From: Roseovarius sp. S88 | GTDB taxonomy: Bacteria; Pseudomonadota; Alphaproteobacteria; Rhodobacterales; Rhodobacteraceae | NCBI RefSeq assembly: GCF_037023735.1 | Contig: NZ_CP146069.1 | Coordinates: forward strand, 2,521,501 to 2,585,500 | Direction: 5' to 3' | Length of the DNA: 64,000 nt | Shown here: positions 21,091 to 29,884 of the stretch, piece by piece | Layout: each line of letters opens with the position of its first letter | Position numbering within the stretch: the first letter of the stretch is position 1 | Translations under genes and position numbers: made by a program | Notes under the pieces: model-generated | What the model saw: only the letters and a program-made list of their open reading frames with translations | Database searches by the model: none | What the model was told of the DNA's origin: nothing

Positions 21091-22011
21091 TTAGCTGCGG
21101 CCGGAAAAGAGGCGCCTCAGCGCGCCAAGCTGACTAAGAGCTACACCCGCCAGGATCAGTGTTAACCCCAGATACAGGCTGGGCGGCAGGGCTTCATTGA
21201 GAATGACCGCCCCGAAGATCACCGACCATATGGGCACTTGATAATTTACCAGGCTCATGAAAACCGGACCTGCCTCTCGGATCACCTGTACGAGCAAAAT
21301 CTGCGCCAGGCCCGTGGGCAGGAGACCGAGGTAGATCAGCGCCCAAAAGCTCACGCCTTGCGGCATCTCGGGCCAGCCCTCCGTTGCAATCGCATAAGGC
21401 GTGAAGAGCAGAGCCGCGACCAGCAAGACCGCCGCGGCCAGCGCCAGCCGGTTCACCTCCGGACAAAGCCGAGTGAAGATCGACCCAACCGCATAGCACG
21501 CCGCAGCACCAACACAGGCCAGCTTGGCCAGGGACTCAAATTCCGCGCCAGTGGAGGCGAACGCTGCTGGCCCGATGAGCACGATGACCCCAATGGTTCC
21601 GGTGGCAAAACCCACCAATCGGCGCAGGCTCATGGACTCACCGGGGACAAAGATATGCGCCAGCGGCAGAATAAAGAGCGGCACCACCGCCATGCACACC
21701 CCGGCAAAGCCCGAAGCAACCACCTGCTGTCCCCAACTGAGCAAGGCAAAGGGCACCGCATTCGAGAAAACGCCCATGGCAAAAATGAAGGCCCAAAGCT
21801 TGCCTGCGCCCGCGCCGGTCACGCGTGGCAGCCCTGCGCCAAGAGCTGTTGTCAGAACAAGCAGACACGCCGCGCCCAGGGACAGCCGCACCGCCACCAG
21901 CGTCAAAGGCCCCACGCCCTCCAGCGCAAGGGTGACAAACATGAAAGACGCCCCCCAGATCATGCCAAGCGCGATCAGGCGCAGCCAGTTGGCGGCAGAA
22001 ATCCCGGTCAT
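21091..22011 (-). CDS. EamA/DMT-family transporter
   Basis: A 306-residue membrane protein with about 10 helices arranged as two EamA repeats. The first starts WLRLIALGMIWGASFMFVTL and the second ACVGAAACYAVGSIFTRL. The substrate is unknown; relatives export amino acids or metabolites. The ATG at 22009-22011 begins the first helix and overlaps the GNAT stop by 4 bases, so the pair is coupled. A longer open frame upstream runs through the GNAT gene in another frame and is not used. Confidence 0.88.
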   Translation of the reverse strand: MTGISAANWLRLIALGMIWGASFMFVTLALEGVGPLTLVAVRLSLGAACLLVLTTALGAGLPRVTGAGAGKLWAFIFAMGVFSNAVPFALLSWGQQVVASGFAGVCMAVVPLFILPLAHIFVPGESMSLRRLVGFATGTIGVIVLIGPAAFASTGAEFESLAKLACVGAAACYAVGSIFTRLCPEVNRLALAAAVLLVAALLFTPYAIATEGWPEMPQGVSFWALIYLGLLPTGLAQILLVQVIREAGPVFMSLVNYQVPIWSVIFGAVILNEALPPSLYLGLTLILAGVALSQLGALRRLFSGRS

Positions 22012-22607
22012 TCTAAAAACACCACAGCCAGCAAGACAAAGATCACCGTCCAAAGGACAGCGGGATCCCGAAGAAAACTCCAATTTTGTTTTGGGACCAT
22101 GCCCGAAAATTTTGACGGCGGCTCCATAACTCCGACCCGCCATCTGGTGTGGACCTTGGCAAAGCCGGACCTGGCGAAAAAGTCTTCTCTGGTGTCCCCC
22201 AGATTCCAGACAGTCGCATCAAGATTGTGAGCTTCGAATTCTTCTGCAAGCGACTTGCCCCAGTTCAAAAGGGCCTGTCCCACCCCTTTCTTGCGAAATT
22301 CCGGCCGAACGTGGATATCGAAAATCTCAAACCCACCTCCGGTATTGGCGGAATCCGCCATGACGACATACCCCGCAAATACCCCGTCCACTTCGGCGAC
22401 CTGCACAAGTCGCGCCTCATCGACCTTGGTCTGCGCGTCGATGCAATTCGCAATATATGGCTCATAGAACGCGTCAAATGAATCTTCGCTGAAAGCAAAC
22501 GGCATCTGTCCGCGATGACGCTCAAATGTTTCGCGACACCCTTCAAGGATCATCGCAAGATCATCGCGGGTCGCGGGACGCAGCTTTATCTCAGGGGTAT
22601 CTTGCAC
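22008..22607 (-). CDS. GNAT-family N-acetyltransferase with a C-terminal membrane segment
   Basis: A 199-residue GNAT protein. The acetyl-CoA loop is in VRPEFRKKGVGQALLNWGKS (R/Q-x-x-G-x-G/A) after FEIFDIHV, and the C-terminal catalytic strand in DATVWNLGDTREDFFARSGF. Unusually it ends with a hydrophobic stretch, AVLWTVIFVLLAVVFLE, that looks like a single C-terminal membrane anchor. The acceptor is unknown. It lies directly upstream of, and overlaps, the EamA transporter, suggesting linked function at the inner membrane. Confidence 0.85.
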   Translation of the reverse strand: MQDTPEIKLRPATRDDLAMILEGCRETFERHRGQMPFAFSEDSFDAFYEPYIANCIDAQTKVDEARLVQVAEVDGVFAGYVVMADSANTGGGFEIFDIHVRPEFRKKGVGQALLNWGKSLAEEFEAHNLDATVWNLGDTREDFFARSGFAKVHTRWRVGVMEPPSKFSGMVPKQNWSFLRDPAVLWTVIFVLLAVVFLE

Positions 22608-22623
22608 AATAATCCTTCAGACC

Positions 22624-22655
22624 AAAAAAGGGCGCCCCTGATGTCGGACGCCCTT
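22624..22655 (-). terminator. Rho-independent terminator of ilvC
   Basis: On the minus strand AAGGGCG pairs with CGCCCTT around a 14-base loop and is followed by six T (complement of 22624-22629). It begins about 23 bases beyond the ilvC stop. The stem of 7 pairs plus the U-tract fits an intrinsic terminator. Confidence 0.75.
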
Positions 22656-22677
22656 CCCGACCCATGTCTCTGTCAGA

Positions 22678-23721
<1,044 letters not shown>

Positions 23722-23835
23722 CTATCTGAGGCAGGTGATACCGGATGTTTCGCGCGTGAAACAGTTTTAGACTCTGTTAATTCGATCCCAGTACTGATAA
23801 TTCAATTCTGTATTTATGTATTTATTGGAGTTTTA

Positions 23836-24291
23836 ATGCACAAAGACAAAGATCGCCGGATTCTGCGCTACCTGCAATCTGACTCCACGCTCAGCCCGGC
23901 TGAACTGGCAGAGCGCTGCGCCATCAGCCCGCAAAGTGCTGCGCGCAGGATCACGCGGCTGGAGGAGTTAGGGATCATCAAAGGCGTGACCGCGCAAATC
24001 GATTGGCAGCGCCTGGGGTATACTGTGGAAGTCTCGCTGCGCTTCACGCTCGACAAAACCCATGCCCGTGCTTTTGACGAATTTCTGGAAGCCGCCCGCC
24101 AAGTGCCAGAAGTGCTCGAATGCCAGACGTTTCTGGGTCGGGTTGATCTGCGCCTCTCGGTGATCGCCCGCGACATGGCGCATTATCAGGAAATTTACCG
24201 CGACCGCATCCTCACCCTGCCCCATATCGCAGAGATCGAGGCGCTGATGCATGTGGCGCGGATTAAATCCGATGAAAGCCTGCCGATATGA
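23836..24291 (+). CDS. Lrp/AsnC-family regulator 1
   Basis: A 151-residue protein: an AsnC HTH (DRRILRYLQSDSTLSPAELA, ISPQSAARRITRLEELGIIK) and a RAM/ACT-like ligand domain (VEVSLRFTLDKTHARAFDEF, VLECQTFLGRVDLRLSVIAR). These regulators sense amino acids. The ATG at 23836 has GGAG nearby and is preceded by an AT-rich promoter-like stretch; the longer frame upstream crosses the ilvC start and is rejected. It overlaps the next Lrp gene by 4 bases and is divergent from ilvC. Confidence 0.9.
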   Translation: MHKDKDRRILRYLQSDSTLSPAELAERCAISPQSAARRITRLEELGIIKGVTAQIDWQRLGYTVEVSLRFTLDKTHARAFDEFLEAARQVPEVLECQTFLGRVDLRLSVIARDMAHYQEIYRDRILTLPHIAEIEALMHVARIKSDESLPI

Positions 24292-24746
24292 TTGAGCTGG
24301 ATGATCTGGATCGCAAACTGCTGGGCGCGTTGGCGCGGGATGCGCGGGTAAGCACCGGGGCCTTGGCCCGTCGCTATGACGCCTCGCAACCTGTGGTCTG
24401 GCGGCGGATCAAGCGGCTGCGCGAGGCCGGTGTCCTGGCCGGACGCAAACTGGAATTGGACGCCGCGAAGCTAGGCTTTGGCGTAACTGTGTTTCTGGGC
24501 GTAAAACTGGCCACCAAGGGCCGCGTTAGCCTGCAGGATTTCGAGACCTCCGTCAGCGCCATTCCGGAGGTGCAAACCGTGGAACATGTTCTGGGCATGT
24601 ATGACTACCGCCTCCGGGTGGTGGCGCGCGATATCTCTGACTTTGAACGCGTTTTGCGGCGGCGTATCATGACCCTGCCGGGTGTCGGGGATGTAGAGGC
24701 AAATGTGCTTCTGAGTGAAGAAAAGCGGCCCGGACCTATTGGGTAA
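24288..24746 (+). CDS. Lrp/AsnC-family regulator 2
   Basis: A 152-residue paralogue of the preceding gene: HTH LDRKLLGALARDARVSTGAL with recognition segment ASQPVVWRRIKRLREAGVLA, then FGVTVFLGVKLATKGRVSLQ and TVEHVLGMYDYRLRVVARDI. It starts in the ATGA overlap with regulator 1, so the two are made together and may form a hetero-oligomer. Such two-gene AsnC pairs are less common than single genes. Its sequence differs clearly from regulator 1, so this is not a recent duplication. Confidence 0.9.
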   Translation: MIELDDLDRKLLGALARDARVSTGALARRYDASQPVVWRRIKRLREAGVLAGRKLELDAAKLGFGVTVFLGVKLATKGRVSLQDFETSVSAIPEVQTVEHVLGMYDYRLRVVARDISDFERVLRRRIMTLPGVGDVEANVLLSEEKRPGPIG

Positions 24747-24777
24747 AACACAAGCGCATTAGACATACGAAAACAAC

Positions 24778-25542
24778 ATGACCCGCAAAACGCAAAAACC
24801 GATCAAAGCCAAGCTTGCGCCGGACCATCCACTCTTTGAGGTCATTGAGCAGGCATATACGGTGTTTCGGTACCCTAGACCCACTGATACCGGGGTGTGC
24901 CAGGGCTGTTGCATGTATCCTGAGATAGAGAAAGACTTCTTTAACCCGCCGATCCGGGAACTGCCCCTGCATTACCTGAACGACTGGTTTTTTGCAGCTT
25001 GTGATCCGCCTTTGTCCAAGTCGCTTTGGGGGTATTTTTTGCCCCGTATCCTTGAGGTTCTGGCTTGCGGAGAGGACGTGGCTTTCGTCGGCTTGGAAGT
25101 TAGCCTGAGCCGTTTTCCTACCGGTGACAAAACGCAATGGTCAAAGGCCGAATGGGCCGCGCTTGACAACTTCCAGCGCCAGTATCTTGCACACTTCGCC
25201 GAAGGGTCCGAAACAGGGGACTATCTGGACGATGTGCTATGCATGTTCGGGCAAGCGGATTGGCCAATGGACGATCTCTTCCAGCAGGTTTGGGAAATGC
25301 CAGATGAGGTGCTGGCGTTGCGTCTTTGGAGAGACTGGTGCGTTGGCAAGGCCGCAATTTTGGTGACCGCCTTTTGGGACAAAGGGCGCAATACCAATGC
25401 TTTCAATTTCTACACGTCGCGCAAACTTTACGAGCGGATGGAACGCCTTGCCTTGAATGATACCACCCCAGGCGATCTTGCAGAGAAGGCTCTGGCAGTC
25501 GCCAGCGTGATTCAAGACAGTGCGTATTGGGCGCACAAATAG
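24778..25542 (+). CDS. Hypothetical protein, 254 residues
   Basis: I do not recognise the family. The product is rich in aromatic residues and Trp, with RYPRPTDTGVCQGCCMYPEI near residue 35 (four cysteines in or near CxxCC), PLHYLNDWFFAACDPPLSKS, WGYFLPRILEVLACGEDVAF and a helical C-terminal half. No signal peptide or membrane span is seen. The overall build (compact, acidic, Trp-rich) recalls single-domain bacterial proteins of the SUKH/immunity kind, but that is only a guess. It follows the Lrp pair after 31 bases. Confidence 0.65.
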   Translation: MTRKTQKPIKAKLAPDHPLFEVIEQAYTVFRYPRPTDTGVCQGCCMYPEIEKDFFNPPIRELPLHYLNDWFFAACDPPLSKSLWGYFLPRILEVLACGEDVAFVGLEVSLSRFPTGDKTQWSKAEWAALDNFQRQYLAHFAEGSETGDYLDDVLCMFGQADWPMDDLFQQVWEMPDEVLALRLWRDWCVGKAAILVTAFWDKGRNTNAFNFYTSRKLYERMERLALNDTTPGDLAEKALAVASVIQDSAYWAHK

Positions 25543-25662
25543 ACTTGCCGCCAACCAGTCGAAAAGCCGCATCTCTTTGACGGGAATACGCGATGCACAT
25601 ATGGCGTGGGCATGATATGTTTCCGCTAACGTCTTCCTCGCAAATCGCTCTGGAGCCCAACA

Positions 25663-26790
25663 ATGAACGCCCTTCTCCCCGACATCGATCCCGATGGCCT
25701 TCTGGAATATTCGGTTGTCTTCACGGACCGCTCTCTGAACCATATGAGTCAATCCTTTCAGAAGGTTATGAATGATATCTCATCTATGCTGAAAGAGGTT
25801 TATAACGCCGATGGCGTAGCCCTCATTCCCGGTGGCGGCACCTATGGGATGGAGGCGGTGGCCCGGCAATTTGGTACCGATGCGCATGCGCTCATCGTGC
25901 GCAATGGCTGGTTCTCTTTCCGCTGGACGCAGATCTTTGATGCGGGTCAGTTCACCTCAGACACGACCGTGTGCATGGCGCGGCAGACGGGCAATGGGGC
26001 CACGGCCCCCTTCGCTCCTGCGCCCATCGAAGAGGTCACCGCCAAAATCCGTGAGGCCAAGCCAGACGCAGTCTTTGCCCCGCATGTGGAGACAAGCGCA
26101 GGCATTATCCTGCCCGATGACTATATCGCCGAACTGGCCAAGTCCGCGCATGAGGTGGGCGCATTGATGATCCTCGATTGCATCGCTTCGGGCTGTGCCT
26201 GGGTCGATATGAAGGCCACTGGGGTTGATGTTCTGATCTCCGCCCCACAAAAGGGCTGGTCGGCCTCGCCCTCTGCCGGGTTGGTGATGATGTCAGAGCG
26301 CGCGCTGGAGCGGCTGGAGAGCACGACTTCCAACAGCTTTGCAATTGATCTCAAGAAGTGGCATTCGATCATGGCAGCCTATGAGAACGGCGGGCATGCC
26401 TATCACGCCACGATGCCCACCGATGCCCTGCGCGGATTTCGCGATACCATGCTGGAAACCAAGGAATTTGGCTTTGAAAAGCTGCGTGAGGCGCAATGGG
26501 AGCTAGGCAATGGCGTGCGCGCGATGTTGGCCGACAAAGGTGTGACCTCTGTTGCCGCCGAAGGGTTTGGCGCGCCGGGTGTGGTGGTCAGCTATACCGG
26601 CGACCCGGACATCCAGAATGGCAAGAAGTTCAGCGCCGAAGGCATGCAAATCGCAGCGGGCGTACCGTTGCAATGCAATGAGCCTGAGGGGTTTCGTACC
26701 TTCCGTCTGGGGCTTTTTGGTCTGGATAAGCTTTATGACGTGGATGCTGCAAAAGCGCGCCTGCAAGAGGTGATTGACAAGGTGCTCTAG
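25663..26790 (+). CDS. Class V aminotransferase (serine/alanine-glyoxylate type)
   Basis: A 375-residue PLP enzyme of fold type I, class V. It shows VALIPGGGTYGMEAVARQF, APHVETSAGIILPDDYI, MILDCIASGCAWVDM with the cofactor aspartate, and ISAPQKGWSASPSAGLVMM containing the probable PLP lysine (QKGWS). Family members transfer amino groups between serine or alanine and glyoxylate or pyruvate; the substrate here is not clear. The ATG at 25663 has GGAG 8 bases upstream. It runs convergently into the ubiquinone hydroxylase gene, overlapping by 4 bases. Confidence 0.88.
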   Translation: MNALLPDIDPDGLLEYSVVFTDRSLNHMSQSFQKVMNDISSMLKEVYNADGVALIPGGGTYGMEAVARQFGTDAHALIVRNGWFSFRWTQIFDAGQFTSDTTVCMARQTGNGATAPFAPAPIEEVTAKIREAKPDAVFAPHVETSAGIILPDDYIAELAKSAHEVGALMILDCIASGCAWVDMKATGVDVLISAPQKGWSASPSAGLVMMSERALERLESTTSNSFAIDLKKWHSIMAAYENGGHAYHATMPTDALRGFRDTMLETKEFGFEKLREAQWELGNGVRAMLADKGVTSVAAEGFGAPGVVVSYTGDPDIQNGKKFSAEGMQIAAGVPLQCNEPEGFRTFRLGLFGLDKLYDVDAAKARLQEVIDKVL

Positions 26791-28007
26791 CGCACTCCCA
26801 ATCCCATTTGCATAAGCGTCTTGCGCACCGGGGCCATTGCGTAAAGCGCATTCAGCCCTGCGGCGCGCGCATCGCGCAACACCGGCGTTTGCACCATAGA
26901 AGCCCGGTTGAGCACATCAATTCCTTTCACGCGCGCGGTGACCTCCAGATGGCGGCGCTCGTGATAGGCCTCAAGCATGTCTGCATCACCCAAGCGATCG
27001 GGCTGCGCCTGTGCCAAGTCCAAAAGCGCCCGAATATCGCCAAGGCTCATATTCAGCCCCTGCGCCCCGATGGGCGGCACCACATGTGCCGCCTCCGCCA
27101 CAAGCGCCACACGTTCGGCGCACATGCGCTCTGCCAACTGGCTGATGATGGGCCAAACCGTGCGCCGCGAGGCCAGTGTCAGCGGGCCAAAGAGATGACA
27201 GGACCGCGCGCTCATCTCCGCTTCAAATTCCGGGACATCCAATGCGGCCAGTCGGGTCACCTCGGCCGAGCGCTCCATCCAGACGATGGCCGACGAGGGC
27301 CGCCCCTCATAGTCGGGCAAAGGCACAAGCGTGAACGGCCCGCCGGTGCGATGGATTTCGGTCGAGATATTGTCATGCGGAATGGCGTGCGTGACGGCAA
27401 AGGCCAGCGCCTTTTGCCCATAGCGCGTTGTGTGCGCCTTGATGCCCGCGGCCTCACGCATCGGCGAGCCGCGCCCATCTGCGGCGACGACGAGACGGCA
27501 AGTACTGCGTGTCCCGTCAGACAACGTCACACGGGCCTCGCTTTCGCGTGTGAACAGTGCCTTTGCCGACGTGCCTGGCAGGAATGTTACATTTGGCAAT
27601 GTCTCAAGATGCGCCACCATCTCTCGGCGCAAGAGCCAGTTGGGCAGGTTCCAGCCAAAGGGCTTGTCAGAAATATCCCACGCGTTGAAATCCTTGACGA
27701 TGCGCGGTTCCGGCTCTGCTCCACCCGCATCAACTATCCGCATGACCTGCAAAGGGGCCGCGTGATCCTCAAGCCGCGCCCACAGCCCAGCCTCCGCTAA
27801 AAGGGCCTGCGCGGGCTGCAGTATGGCGGTCGTTCGCAGGTCTGCGCCTTCTGCGTCTCGTTCCATGATCGGAGGTGCCGGATCTACGCAGACAACATCA
27901 AACCCTCCATGCCCCAGCACAGCCGCTGCTGAAAGTCCGGCAACACCGCCGCCCGACACAAGGATATCGCAGTTAAATTGGCTCAAATCGGCTCTCCTCA
28001 CCGGCAA
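26787..28007 (-). CDS. UbiH/UbiF/Coq6-family FAD-dependent ubiquinone biosynthesis hydroxylase
   Basis: A 406-residue flavoprotein monooxygenase. The N-terminal FAD motif is CDILVSGGGVAGLSAAAVLG, the middle RLVVAADGRGSPMREAAGI (DG motif) and the second FAD site RVALVAEAAHVVPPIGAQGLN. The usual GDAAH is changed to AEAAH, which removes the common aspartate. The group hydroxylates the aromatic ring in ubiquinone synthesis; which carbon is modified cannot be said (UbiL-like alphaproteobacterial enzymes are close). It is convergent with the class V aminotransferase. Confidence 0.87.
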   Translation of the reverse strand: MPVRRADLSQFNCDILVSGGGVAGLSAAAVLGHGGFDVVCVDPAPPIMERDAEGADLRTTAILQPAQALLAEAGLWARLEDHAAPLQVMRIVDAGGAEPEPRIVKDFNAWDISDKPFGWNLPNWLLRREMVAHLETLPNVTFLPGTSAKALFTRESEARVTLSDGTRSTCRLVVAADGRGSPMREAAGIKAHTTRYGQKALAFAVTHAIPHDNISTEIHRTGGPFTLVPLPDYEGRPSSAIVWMERSAEVTRLAALDVPEFEAEMSARSCHLFGPLTLASRRTVWPIISQLAERMCAERVALVAEAAHVVPPIGAQGLNMSLGDIRALLDLAQAQPDRLGDADMLEAYHERRHLEVTARVKGIDVLNRASMVQTPVLRDARAAGLNALYAMAPVRKTLMQMGLGVR

Positions 28008-28008
28008 C

Positions 28009-28126
28009 CTAAAGCGTTTCGCGATGAACCTGAATCACAGATTAGCGCGAAACGCAGCGCGACACTCGATTGTTGCACGCGTTTCGCCTTTTGCTGATGT
28101 CTCAGGTCAATGTCGAAACGCTTTAG
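28009..28126. repeat. Two head-to-head palindromic repeats, type A
   Basis: Two related units face each other: 28009-28055, starting CTAAAGCGTTTCG and ending CGAAACGC, and 28079-28126, which on the opposite strand also starts CTAAAGCGTTTCG and ends CGAAACGC. The outer ends form a perfect 13-base inverted repeat. Each unit has an inner core containing ACCTGA. The same element, better preserved, occurs at 63820-63870. The pair fills the space between the UbiH-like gene and a small membrane-protein gene. Confidence 0.8.
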
Positions 28127-28158
28127 TGCGATTTGAGGGCCAAAGCCAATGCGACGCT

Positions 28159-28374
28159 TCATCCCCAGGCTATGTAAATCAAAGCCGCGAACATGACCGG
28201 CACCATGGCCACAGCGGGAATATACAGTCCGGGCAAACCCCAGATAACCACGGCTGTCGCCCAGGCAGCCACAAGAACCGCTACTGTCAAGATTGTCATT
28301 GCCACTTCGGTGGCCTCGCTCCGCTCCAGGCGGCTTTGCGTATGGGTAAGCTGTGAGGTGTCTGTCGCAGTCAT
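28159..28374 (-). CDS. Small membrane protein, 71 residues
   Basis: A short protein with two predicted membrane helices, AMTILTVAVLVAAWATAVVI and GLYIPAVAMVPVMFAALIYI, after a polar N-terminus of about 25 residues. The ATG at 28372-28374 has GGAGAG about 5 bases upstream, and codon use is normal, which supports a real gene. I know no function for it; similar two-helix proteins are common in Rhodobacteraceae. It is transcribed leftward after the HAD gene. Confidence 0.7.
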   Translation of the reverse strand: MTATDTSQLTHTQSRLERSEATEVAMTILTVAVLVAAWATAVVIWGLPGLYIPAVAMVPVMFAALIYIAWG

Positions 28375-28461
28375 ATCTCTCTCCTGTCGCGTTCGCTAGG
28401 GTACGAGATATGTCCGCTTTTTCAAAGCAAAAGGCGCATTTCGCCGCAGCGCGGCAGGCTG

Positions 28462-29106
28462 TCACAGAAGGCGCGCAAGAAACCCGGAAAGATCATCGGT
28501 ATGATGATGCACGTGATCCAATTCCTGACGTTCAGGCGCGACATGAACCGTGCGCAGCCCCATCGCATGCGGCTCCGCCAGATTACGTGCTTCGTCTTCA
28601 AACATCGCCGCACGCGTCGGCTCTAACCCATCTTGTGCAAAGACCTTGTCGAACGCCTTACGATCCGGTTTGGGGTAAAAATCGGCATGCTCAACGCCGT
28701 AGATCGCATCAAACAGTCCCGAAAGACCACGCGCCTCGACCACGCGCGTCGCATAGGGAGCACAGCCATTGGTGTAGACAATCTTGCGCCCCGGCAGATC
28801 CCGGATGCGCGCGGCCAGATCTACGTCTGCCTCCAGCGCATCAAAATTGATGTCATGCACATCCTCAAGATAGGGCAAGGGATCAAGGTCATGTTCGCGC
28901 ATCAGACCCGCCAGCGTAGTGCCATGCTGATGCCAGTAGAGATTGCGCAGCCGGTCCGCCTCTGCCCGGTCCACGCCAAGCTCGGTCATGACATATTGGG
29001 TCATGCGGACTTCGATCTGGTCAAAGAGACGCACGGATGGGGGATAAAGCGTGTTGTCGAGATCAAAGACCCATGTCTCAACATGCTCAAAATGCTGCTT
29101 TGGCAT
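28462..29106 (-). CDS. HAD-family hydrolase, pyrimidine 5'-nucleotidase type
   Basis: A 214-residue haloacid dehalogenase superfamily enzyme. Motif I is FDLDNTLYPPS (nucleophile Asp), motif II KIVYTNGCAPYA, motif III YPKPDRKAF with its lysine, and motif IV AMFEDEARNL. The LYP wording after motif I and the cap helix region (YWHQHGTTLAGLM) match the SDT1/PHM8-like pyrimidine nucleotidase group, which removes phosphate from UMP/CMP. Substrate is inferred from the family. It is divergent from the GntR gene. Confidence 0.88.
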   Translation of the reverse strand: MPKQHFEHVETWVFDLDNTLYPPSVRLFDQIEVRMTQYVMTELGVDRAEADRLRNLYWHQHGTTLAGLMREHDLDPLPYLEDVHDINFDALEADVDLAARIRDLPGRKIVYTNGCAPYATRVVEARGLSGLFDAIYGVEHADFYPKPDRKAFDKVFAQDGLEPTRAAMFEDEARNLAEPHAMGLRTVHVAPERQELDHVHHHTDDLSGFLARLL

Positions 29107-29233
29107 CCCTTATGCCCCTCATCTGCTTGGACCTTGGCCCAACTATTTTCCACATCCGCGCCTCTGGGCTTGAAACACCCATTGCGCCACGGATAGTCTG
29201 ACACATCGACCATACCTAACGACAGAGAGCGCG

Positions 29234-29884
29234 ATGACCATAGCCACGCCGCAAAAAGATGCCTACACGCTTGTTTTGGAGGCGATTGACACCGGGATAT
29301 ACAAGCCCGGCGACCGCTTGGTGGAAAGCGATCTCGCCGAGAGGTTCGGTGTATCACGCACGCCCATTCGCGAGGCGCTGCAACGGCTTGAGACGCAATC
29401 CCTGCTGACGCGCGACGGGCGCAGCCTGATTGTGTCGTCGCTGGACCACAACCAACTGGCCGAGCTTTATGTGGTGCGGGCCGAGTTGGAAGGGTTGGCC
29501 GCCAATCTGGCCGCACGTCACGCGACACCCGAAGAGGTGCGCGTGCTGCGCGATATGGTGACCGATGATCACAAGCTAATTGAGGACCCAAGTGCAATGG
29601 CCAAGGCCAACCGGCGCTTTCACAAGCAGATTCACTTGTCTTCACACAACCGGTTCTTGGTGCAGCAACTGGACTTGGTCCATAGGTCCATGGCGCTCAT
29701 GGCGACCACATCCCTTGCGGCGGTGGGCCGTCCGCTTGATGCACTGGCCGAACATGATGCGATTGTCACGGCCATCGAAAACAGCGATGGGGCCGCTGCC
29801 GGAGAGGCTCTGCGTGCGCATATCTCGAAGGCTTTCGTCACGCGGCTGAAGCTTGATTCAGGTGAGATCGAGACCTTTGGCTGA
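29234..29884 (+). CDS. GntR-family regulator (FadR/FCD subgroup)
   Basis: A 216-residue regulator with a winged HTH at residues 10-70 (GIYKPGDRLVESDLAERFGV, SRTPIREALQRLETQSLL) and an FCD ligand domain containing LYVVRAELEGLAANLAARHA, RRFHKQIHLSSHN and LAEHDAIVTAIENSD, whose histidines usually bind a metal. FCD members sense organic acids or sugar acids. It overlaps the 3' end of the convergent glycosyltransferase gene by 27 bases. Targets are unknown. Confidence 0.9.
   Translation: MTIATPQKDAYTLVLEAIDTGIYKPGDRLVESDLAERFGVSRTPIREALQRLETQSLLTRDGRSLIVSSLDHNQLAELYVVRAELEGLAANLAARHATPEEVRVLRDMVTDDHKLIEDPSAMAKANRRFHKQIHLSSHNRFLVQQLDLVHRSMALMATTSLAAVGRPLDALAEHDAIVTAIENSDGAAAGEALRAHISKAFVTRLKLDSGEIETFG

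Noticed and set aside
21238..22230. Open frame of 330 codons on the plus strand across the EamA gene
   Set aside because: Antisense of a 10-helix transporter; translation is a Gln/Arg/His-rich artefact with no start signal.
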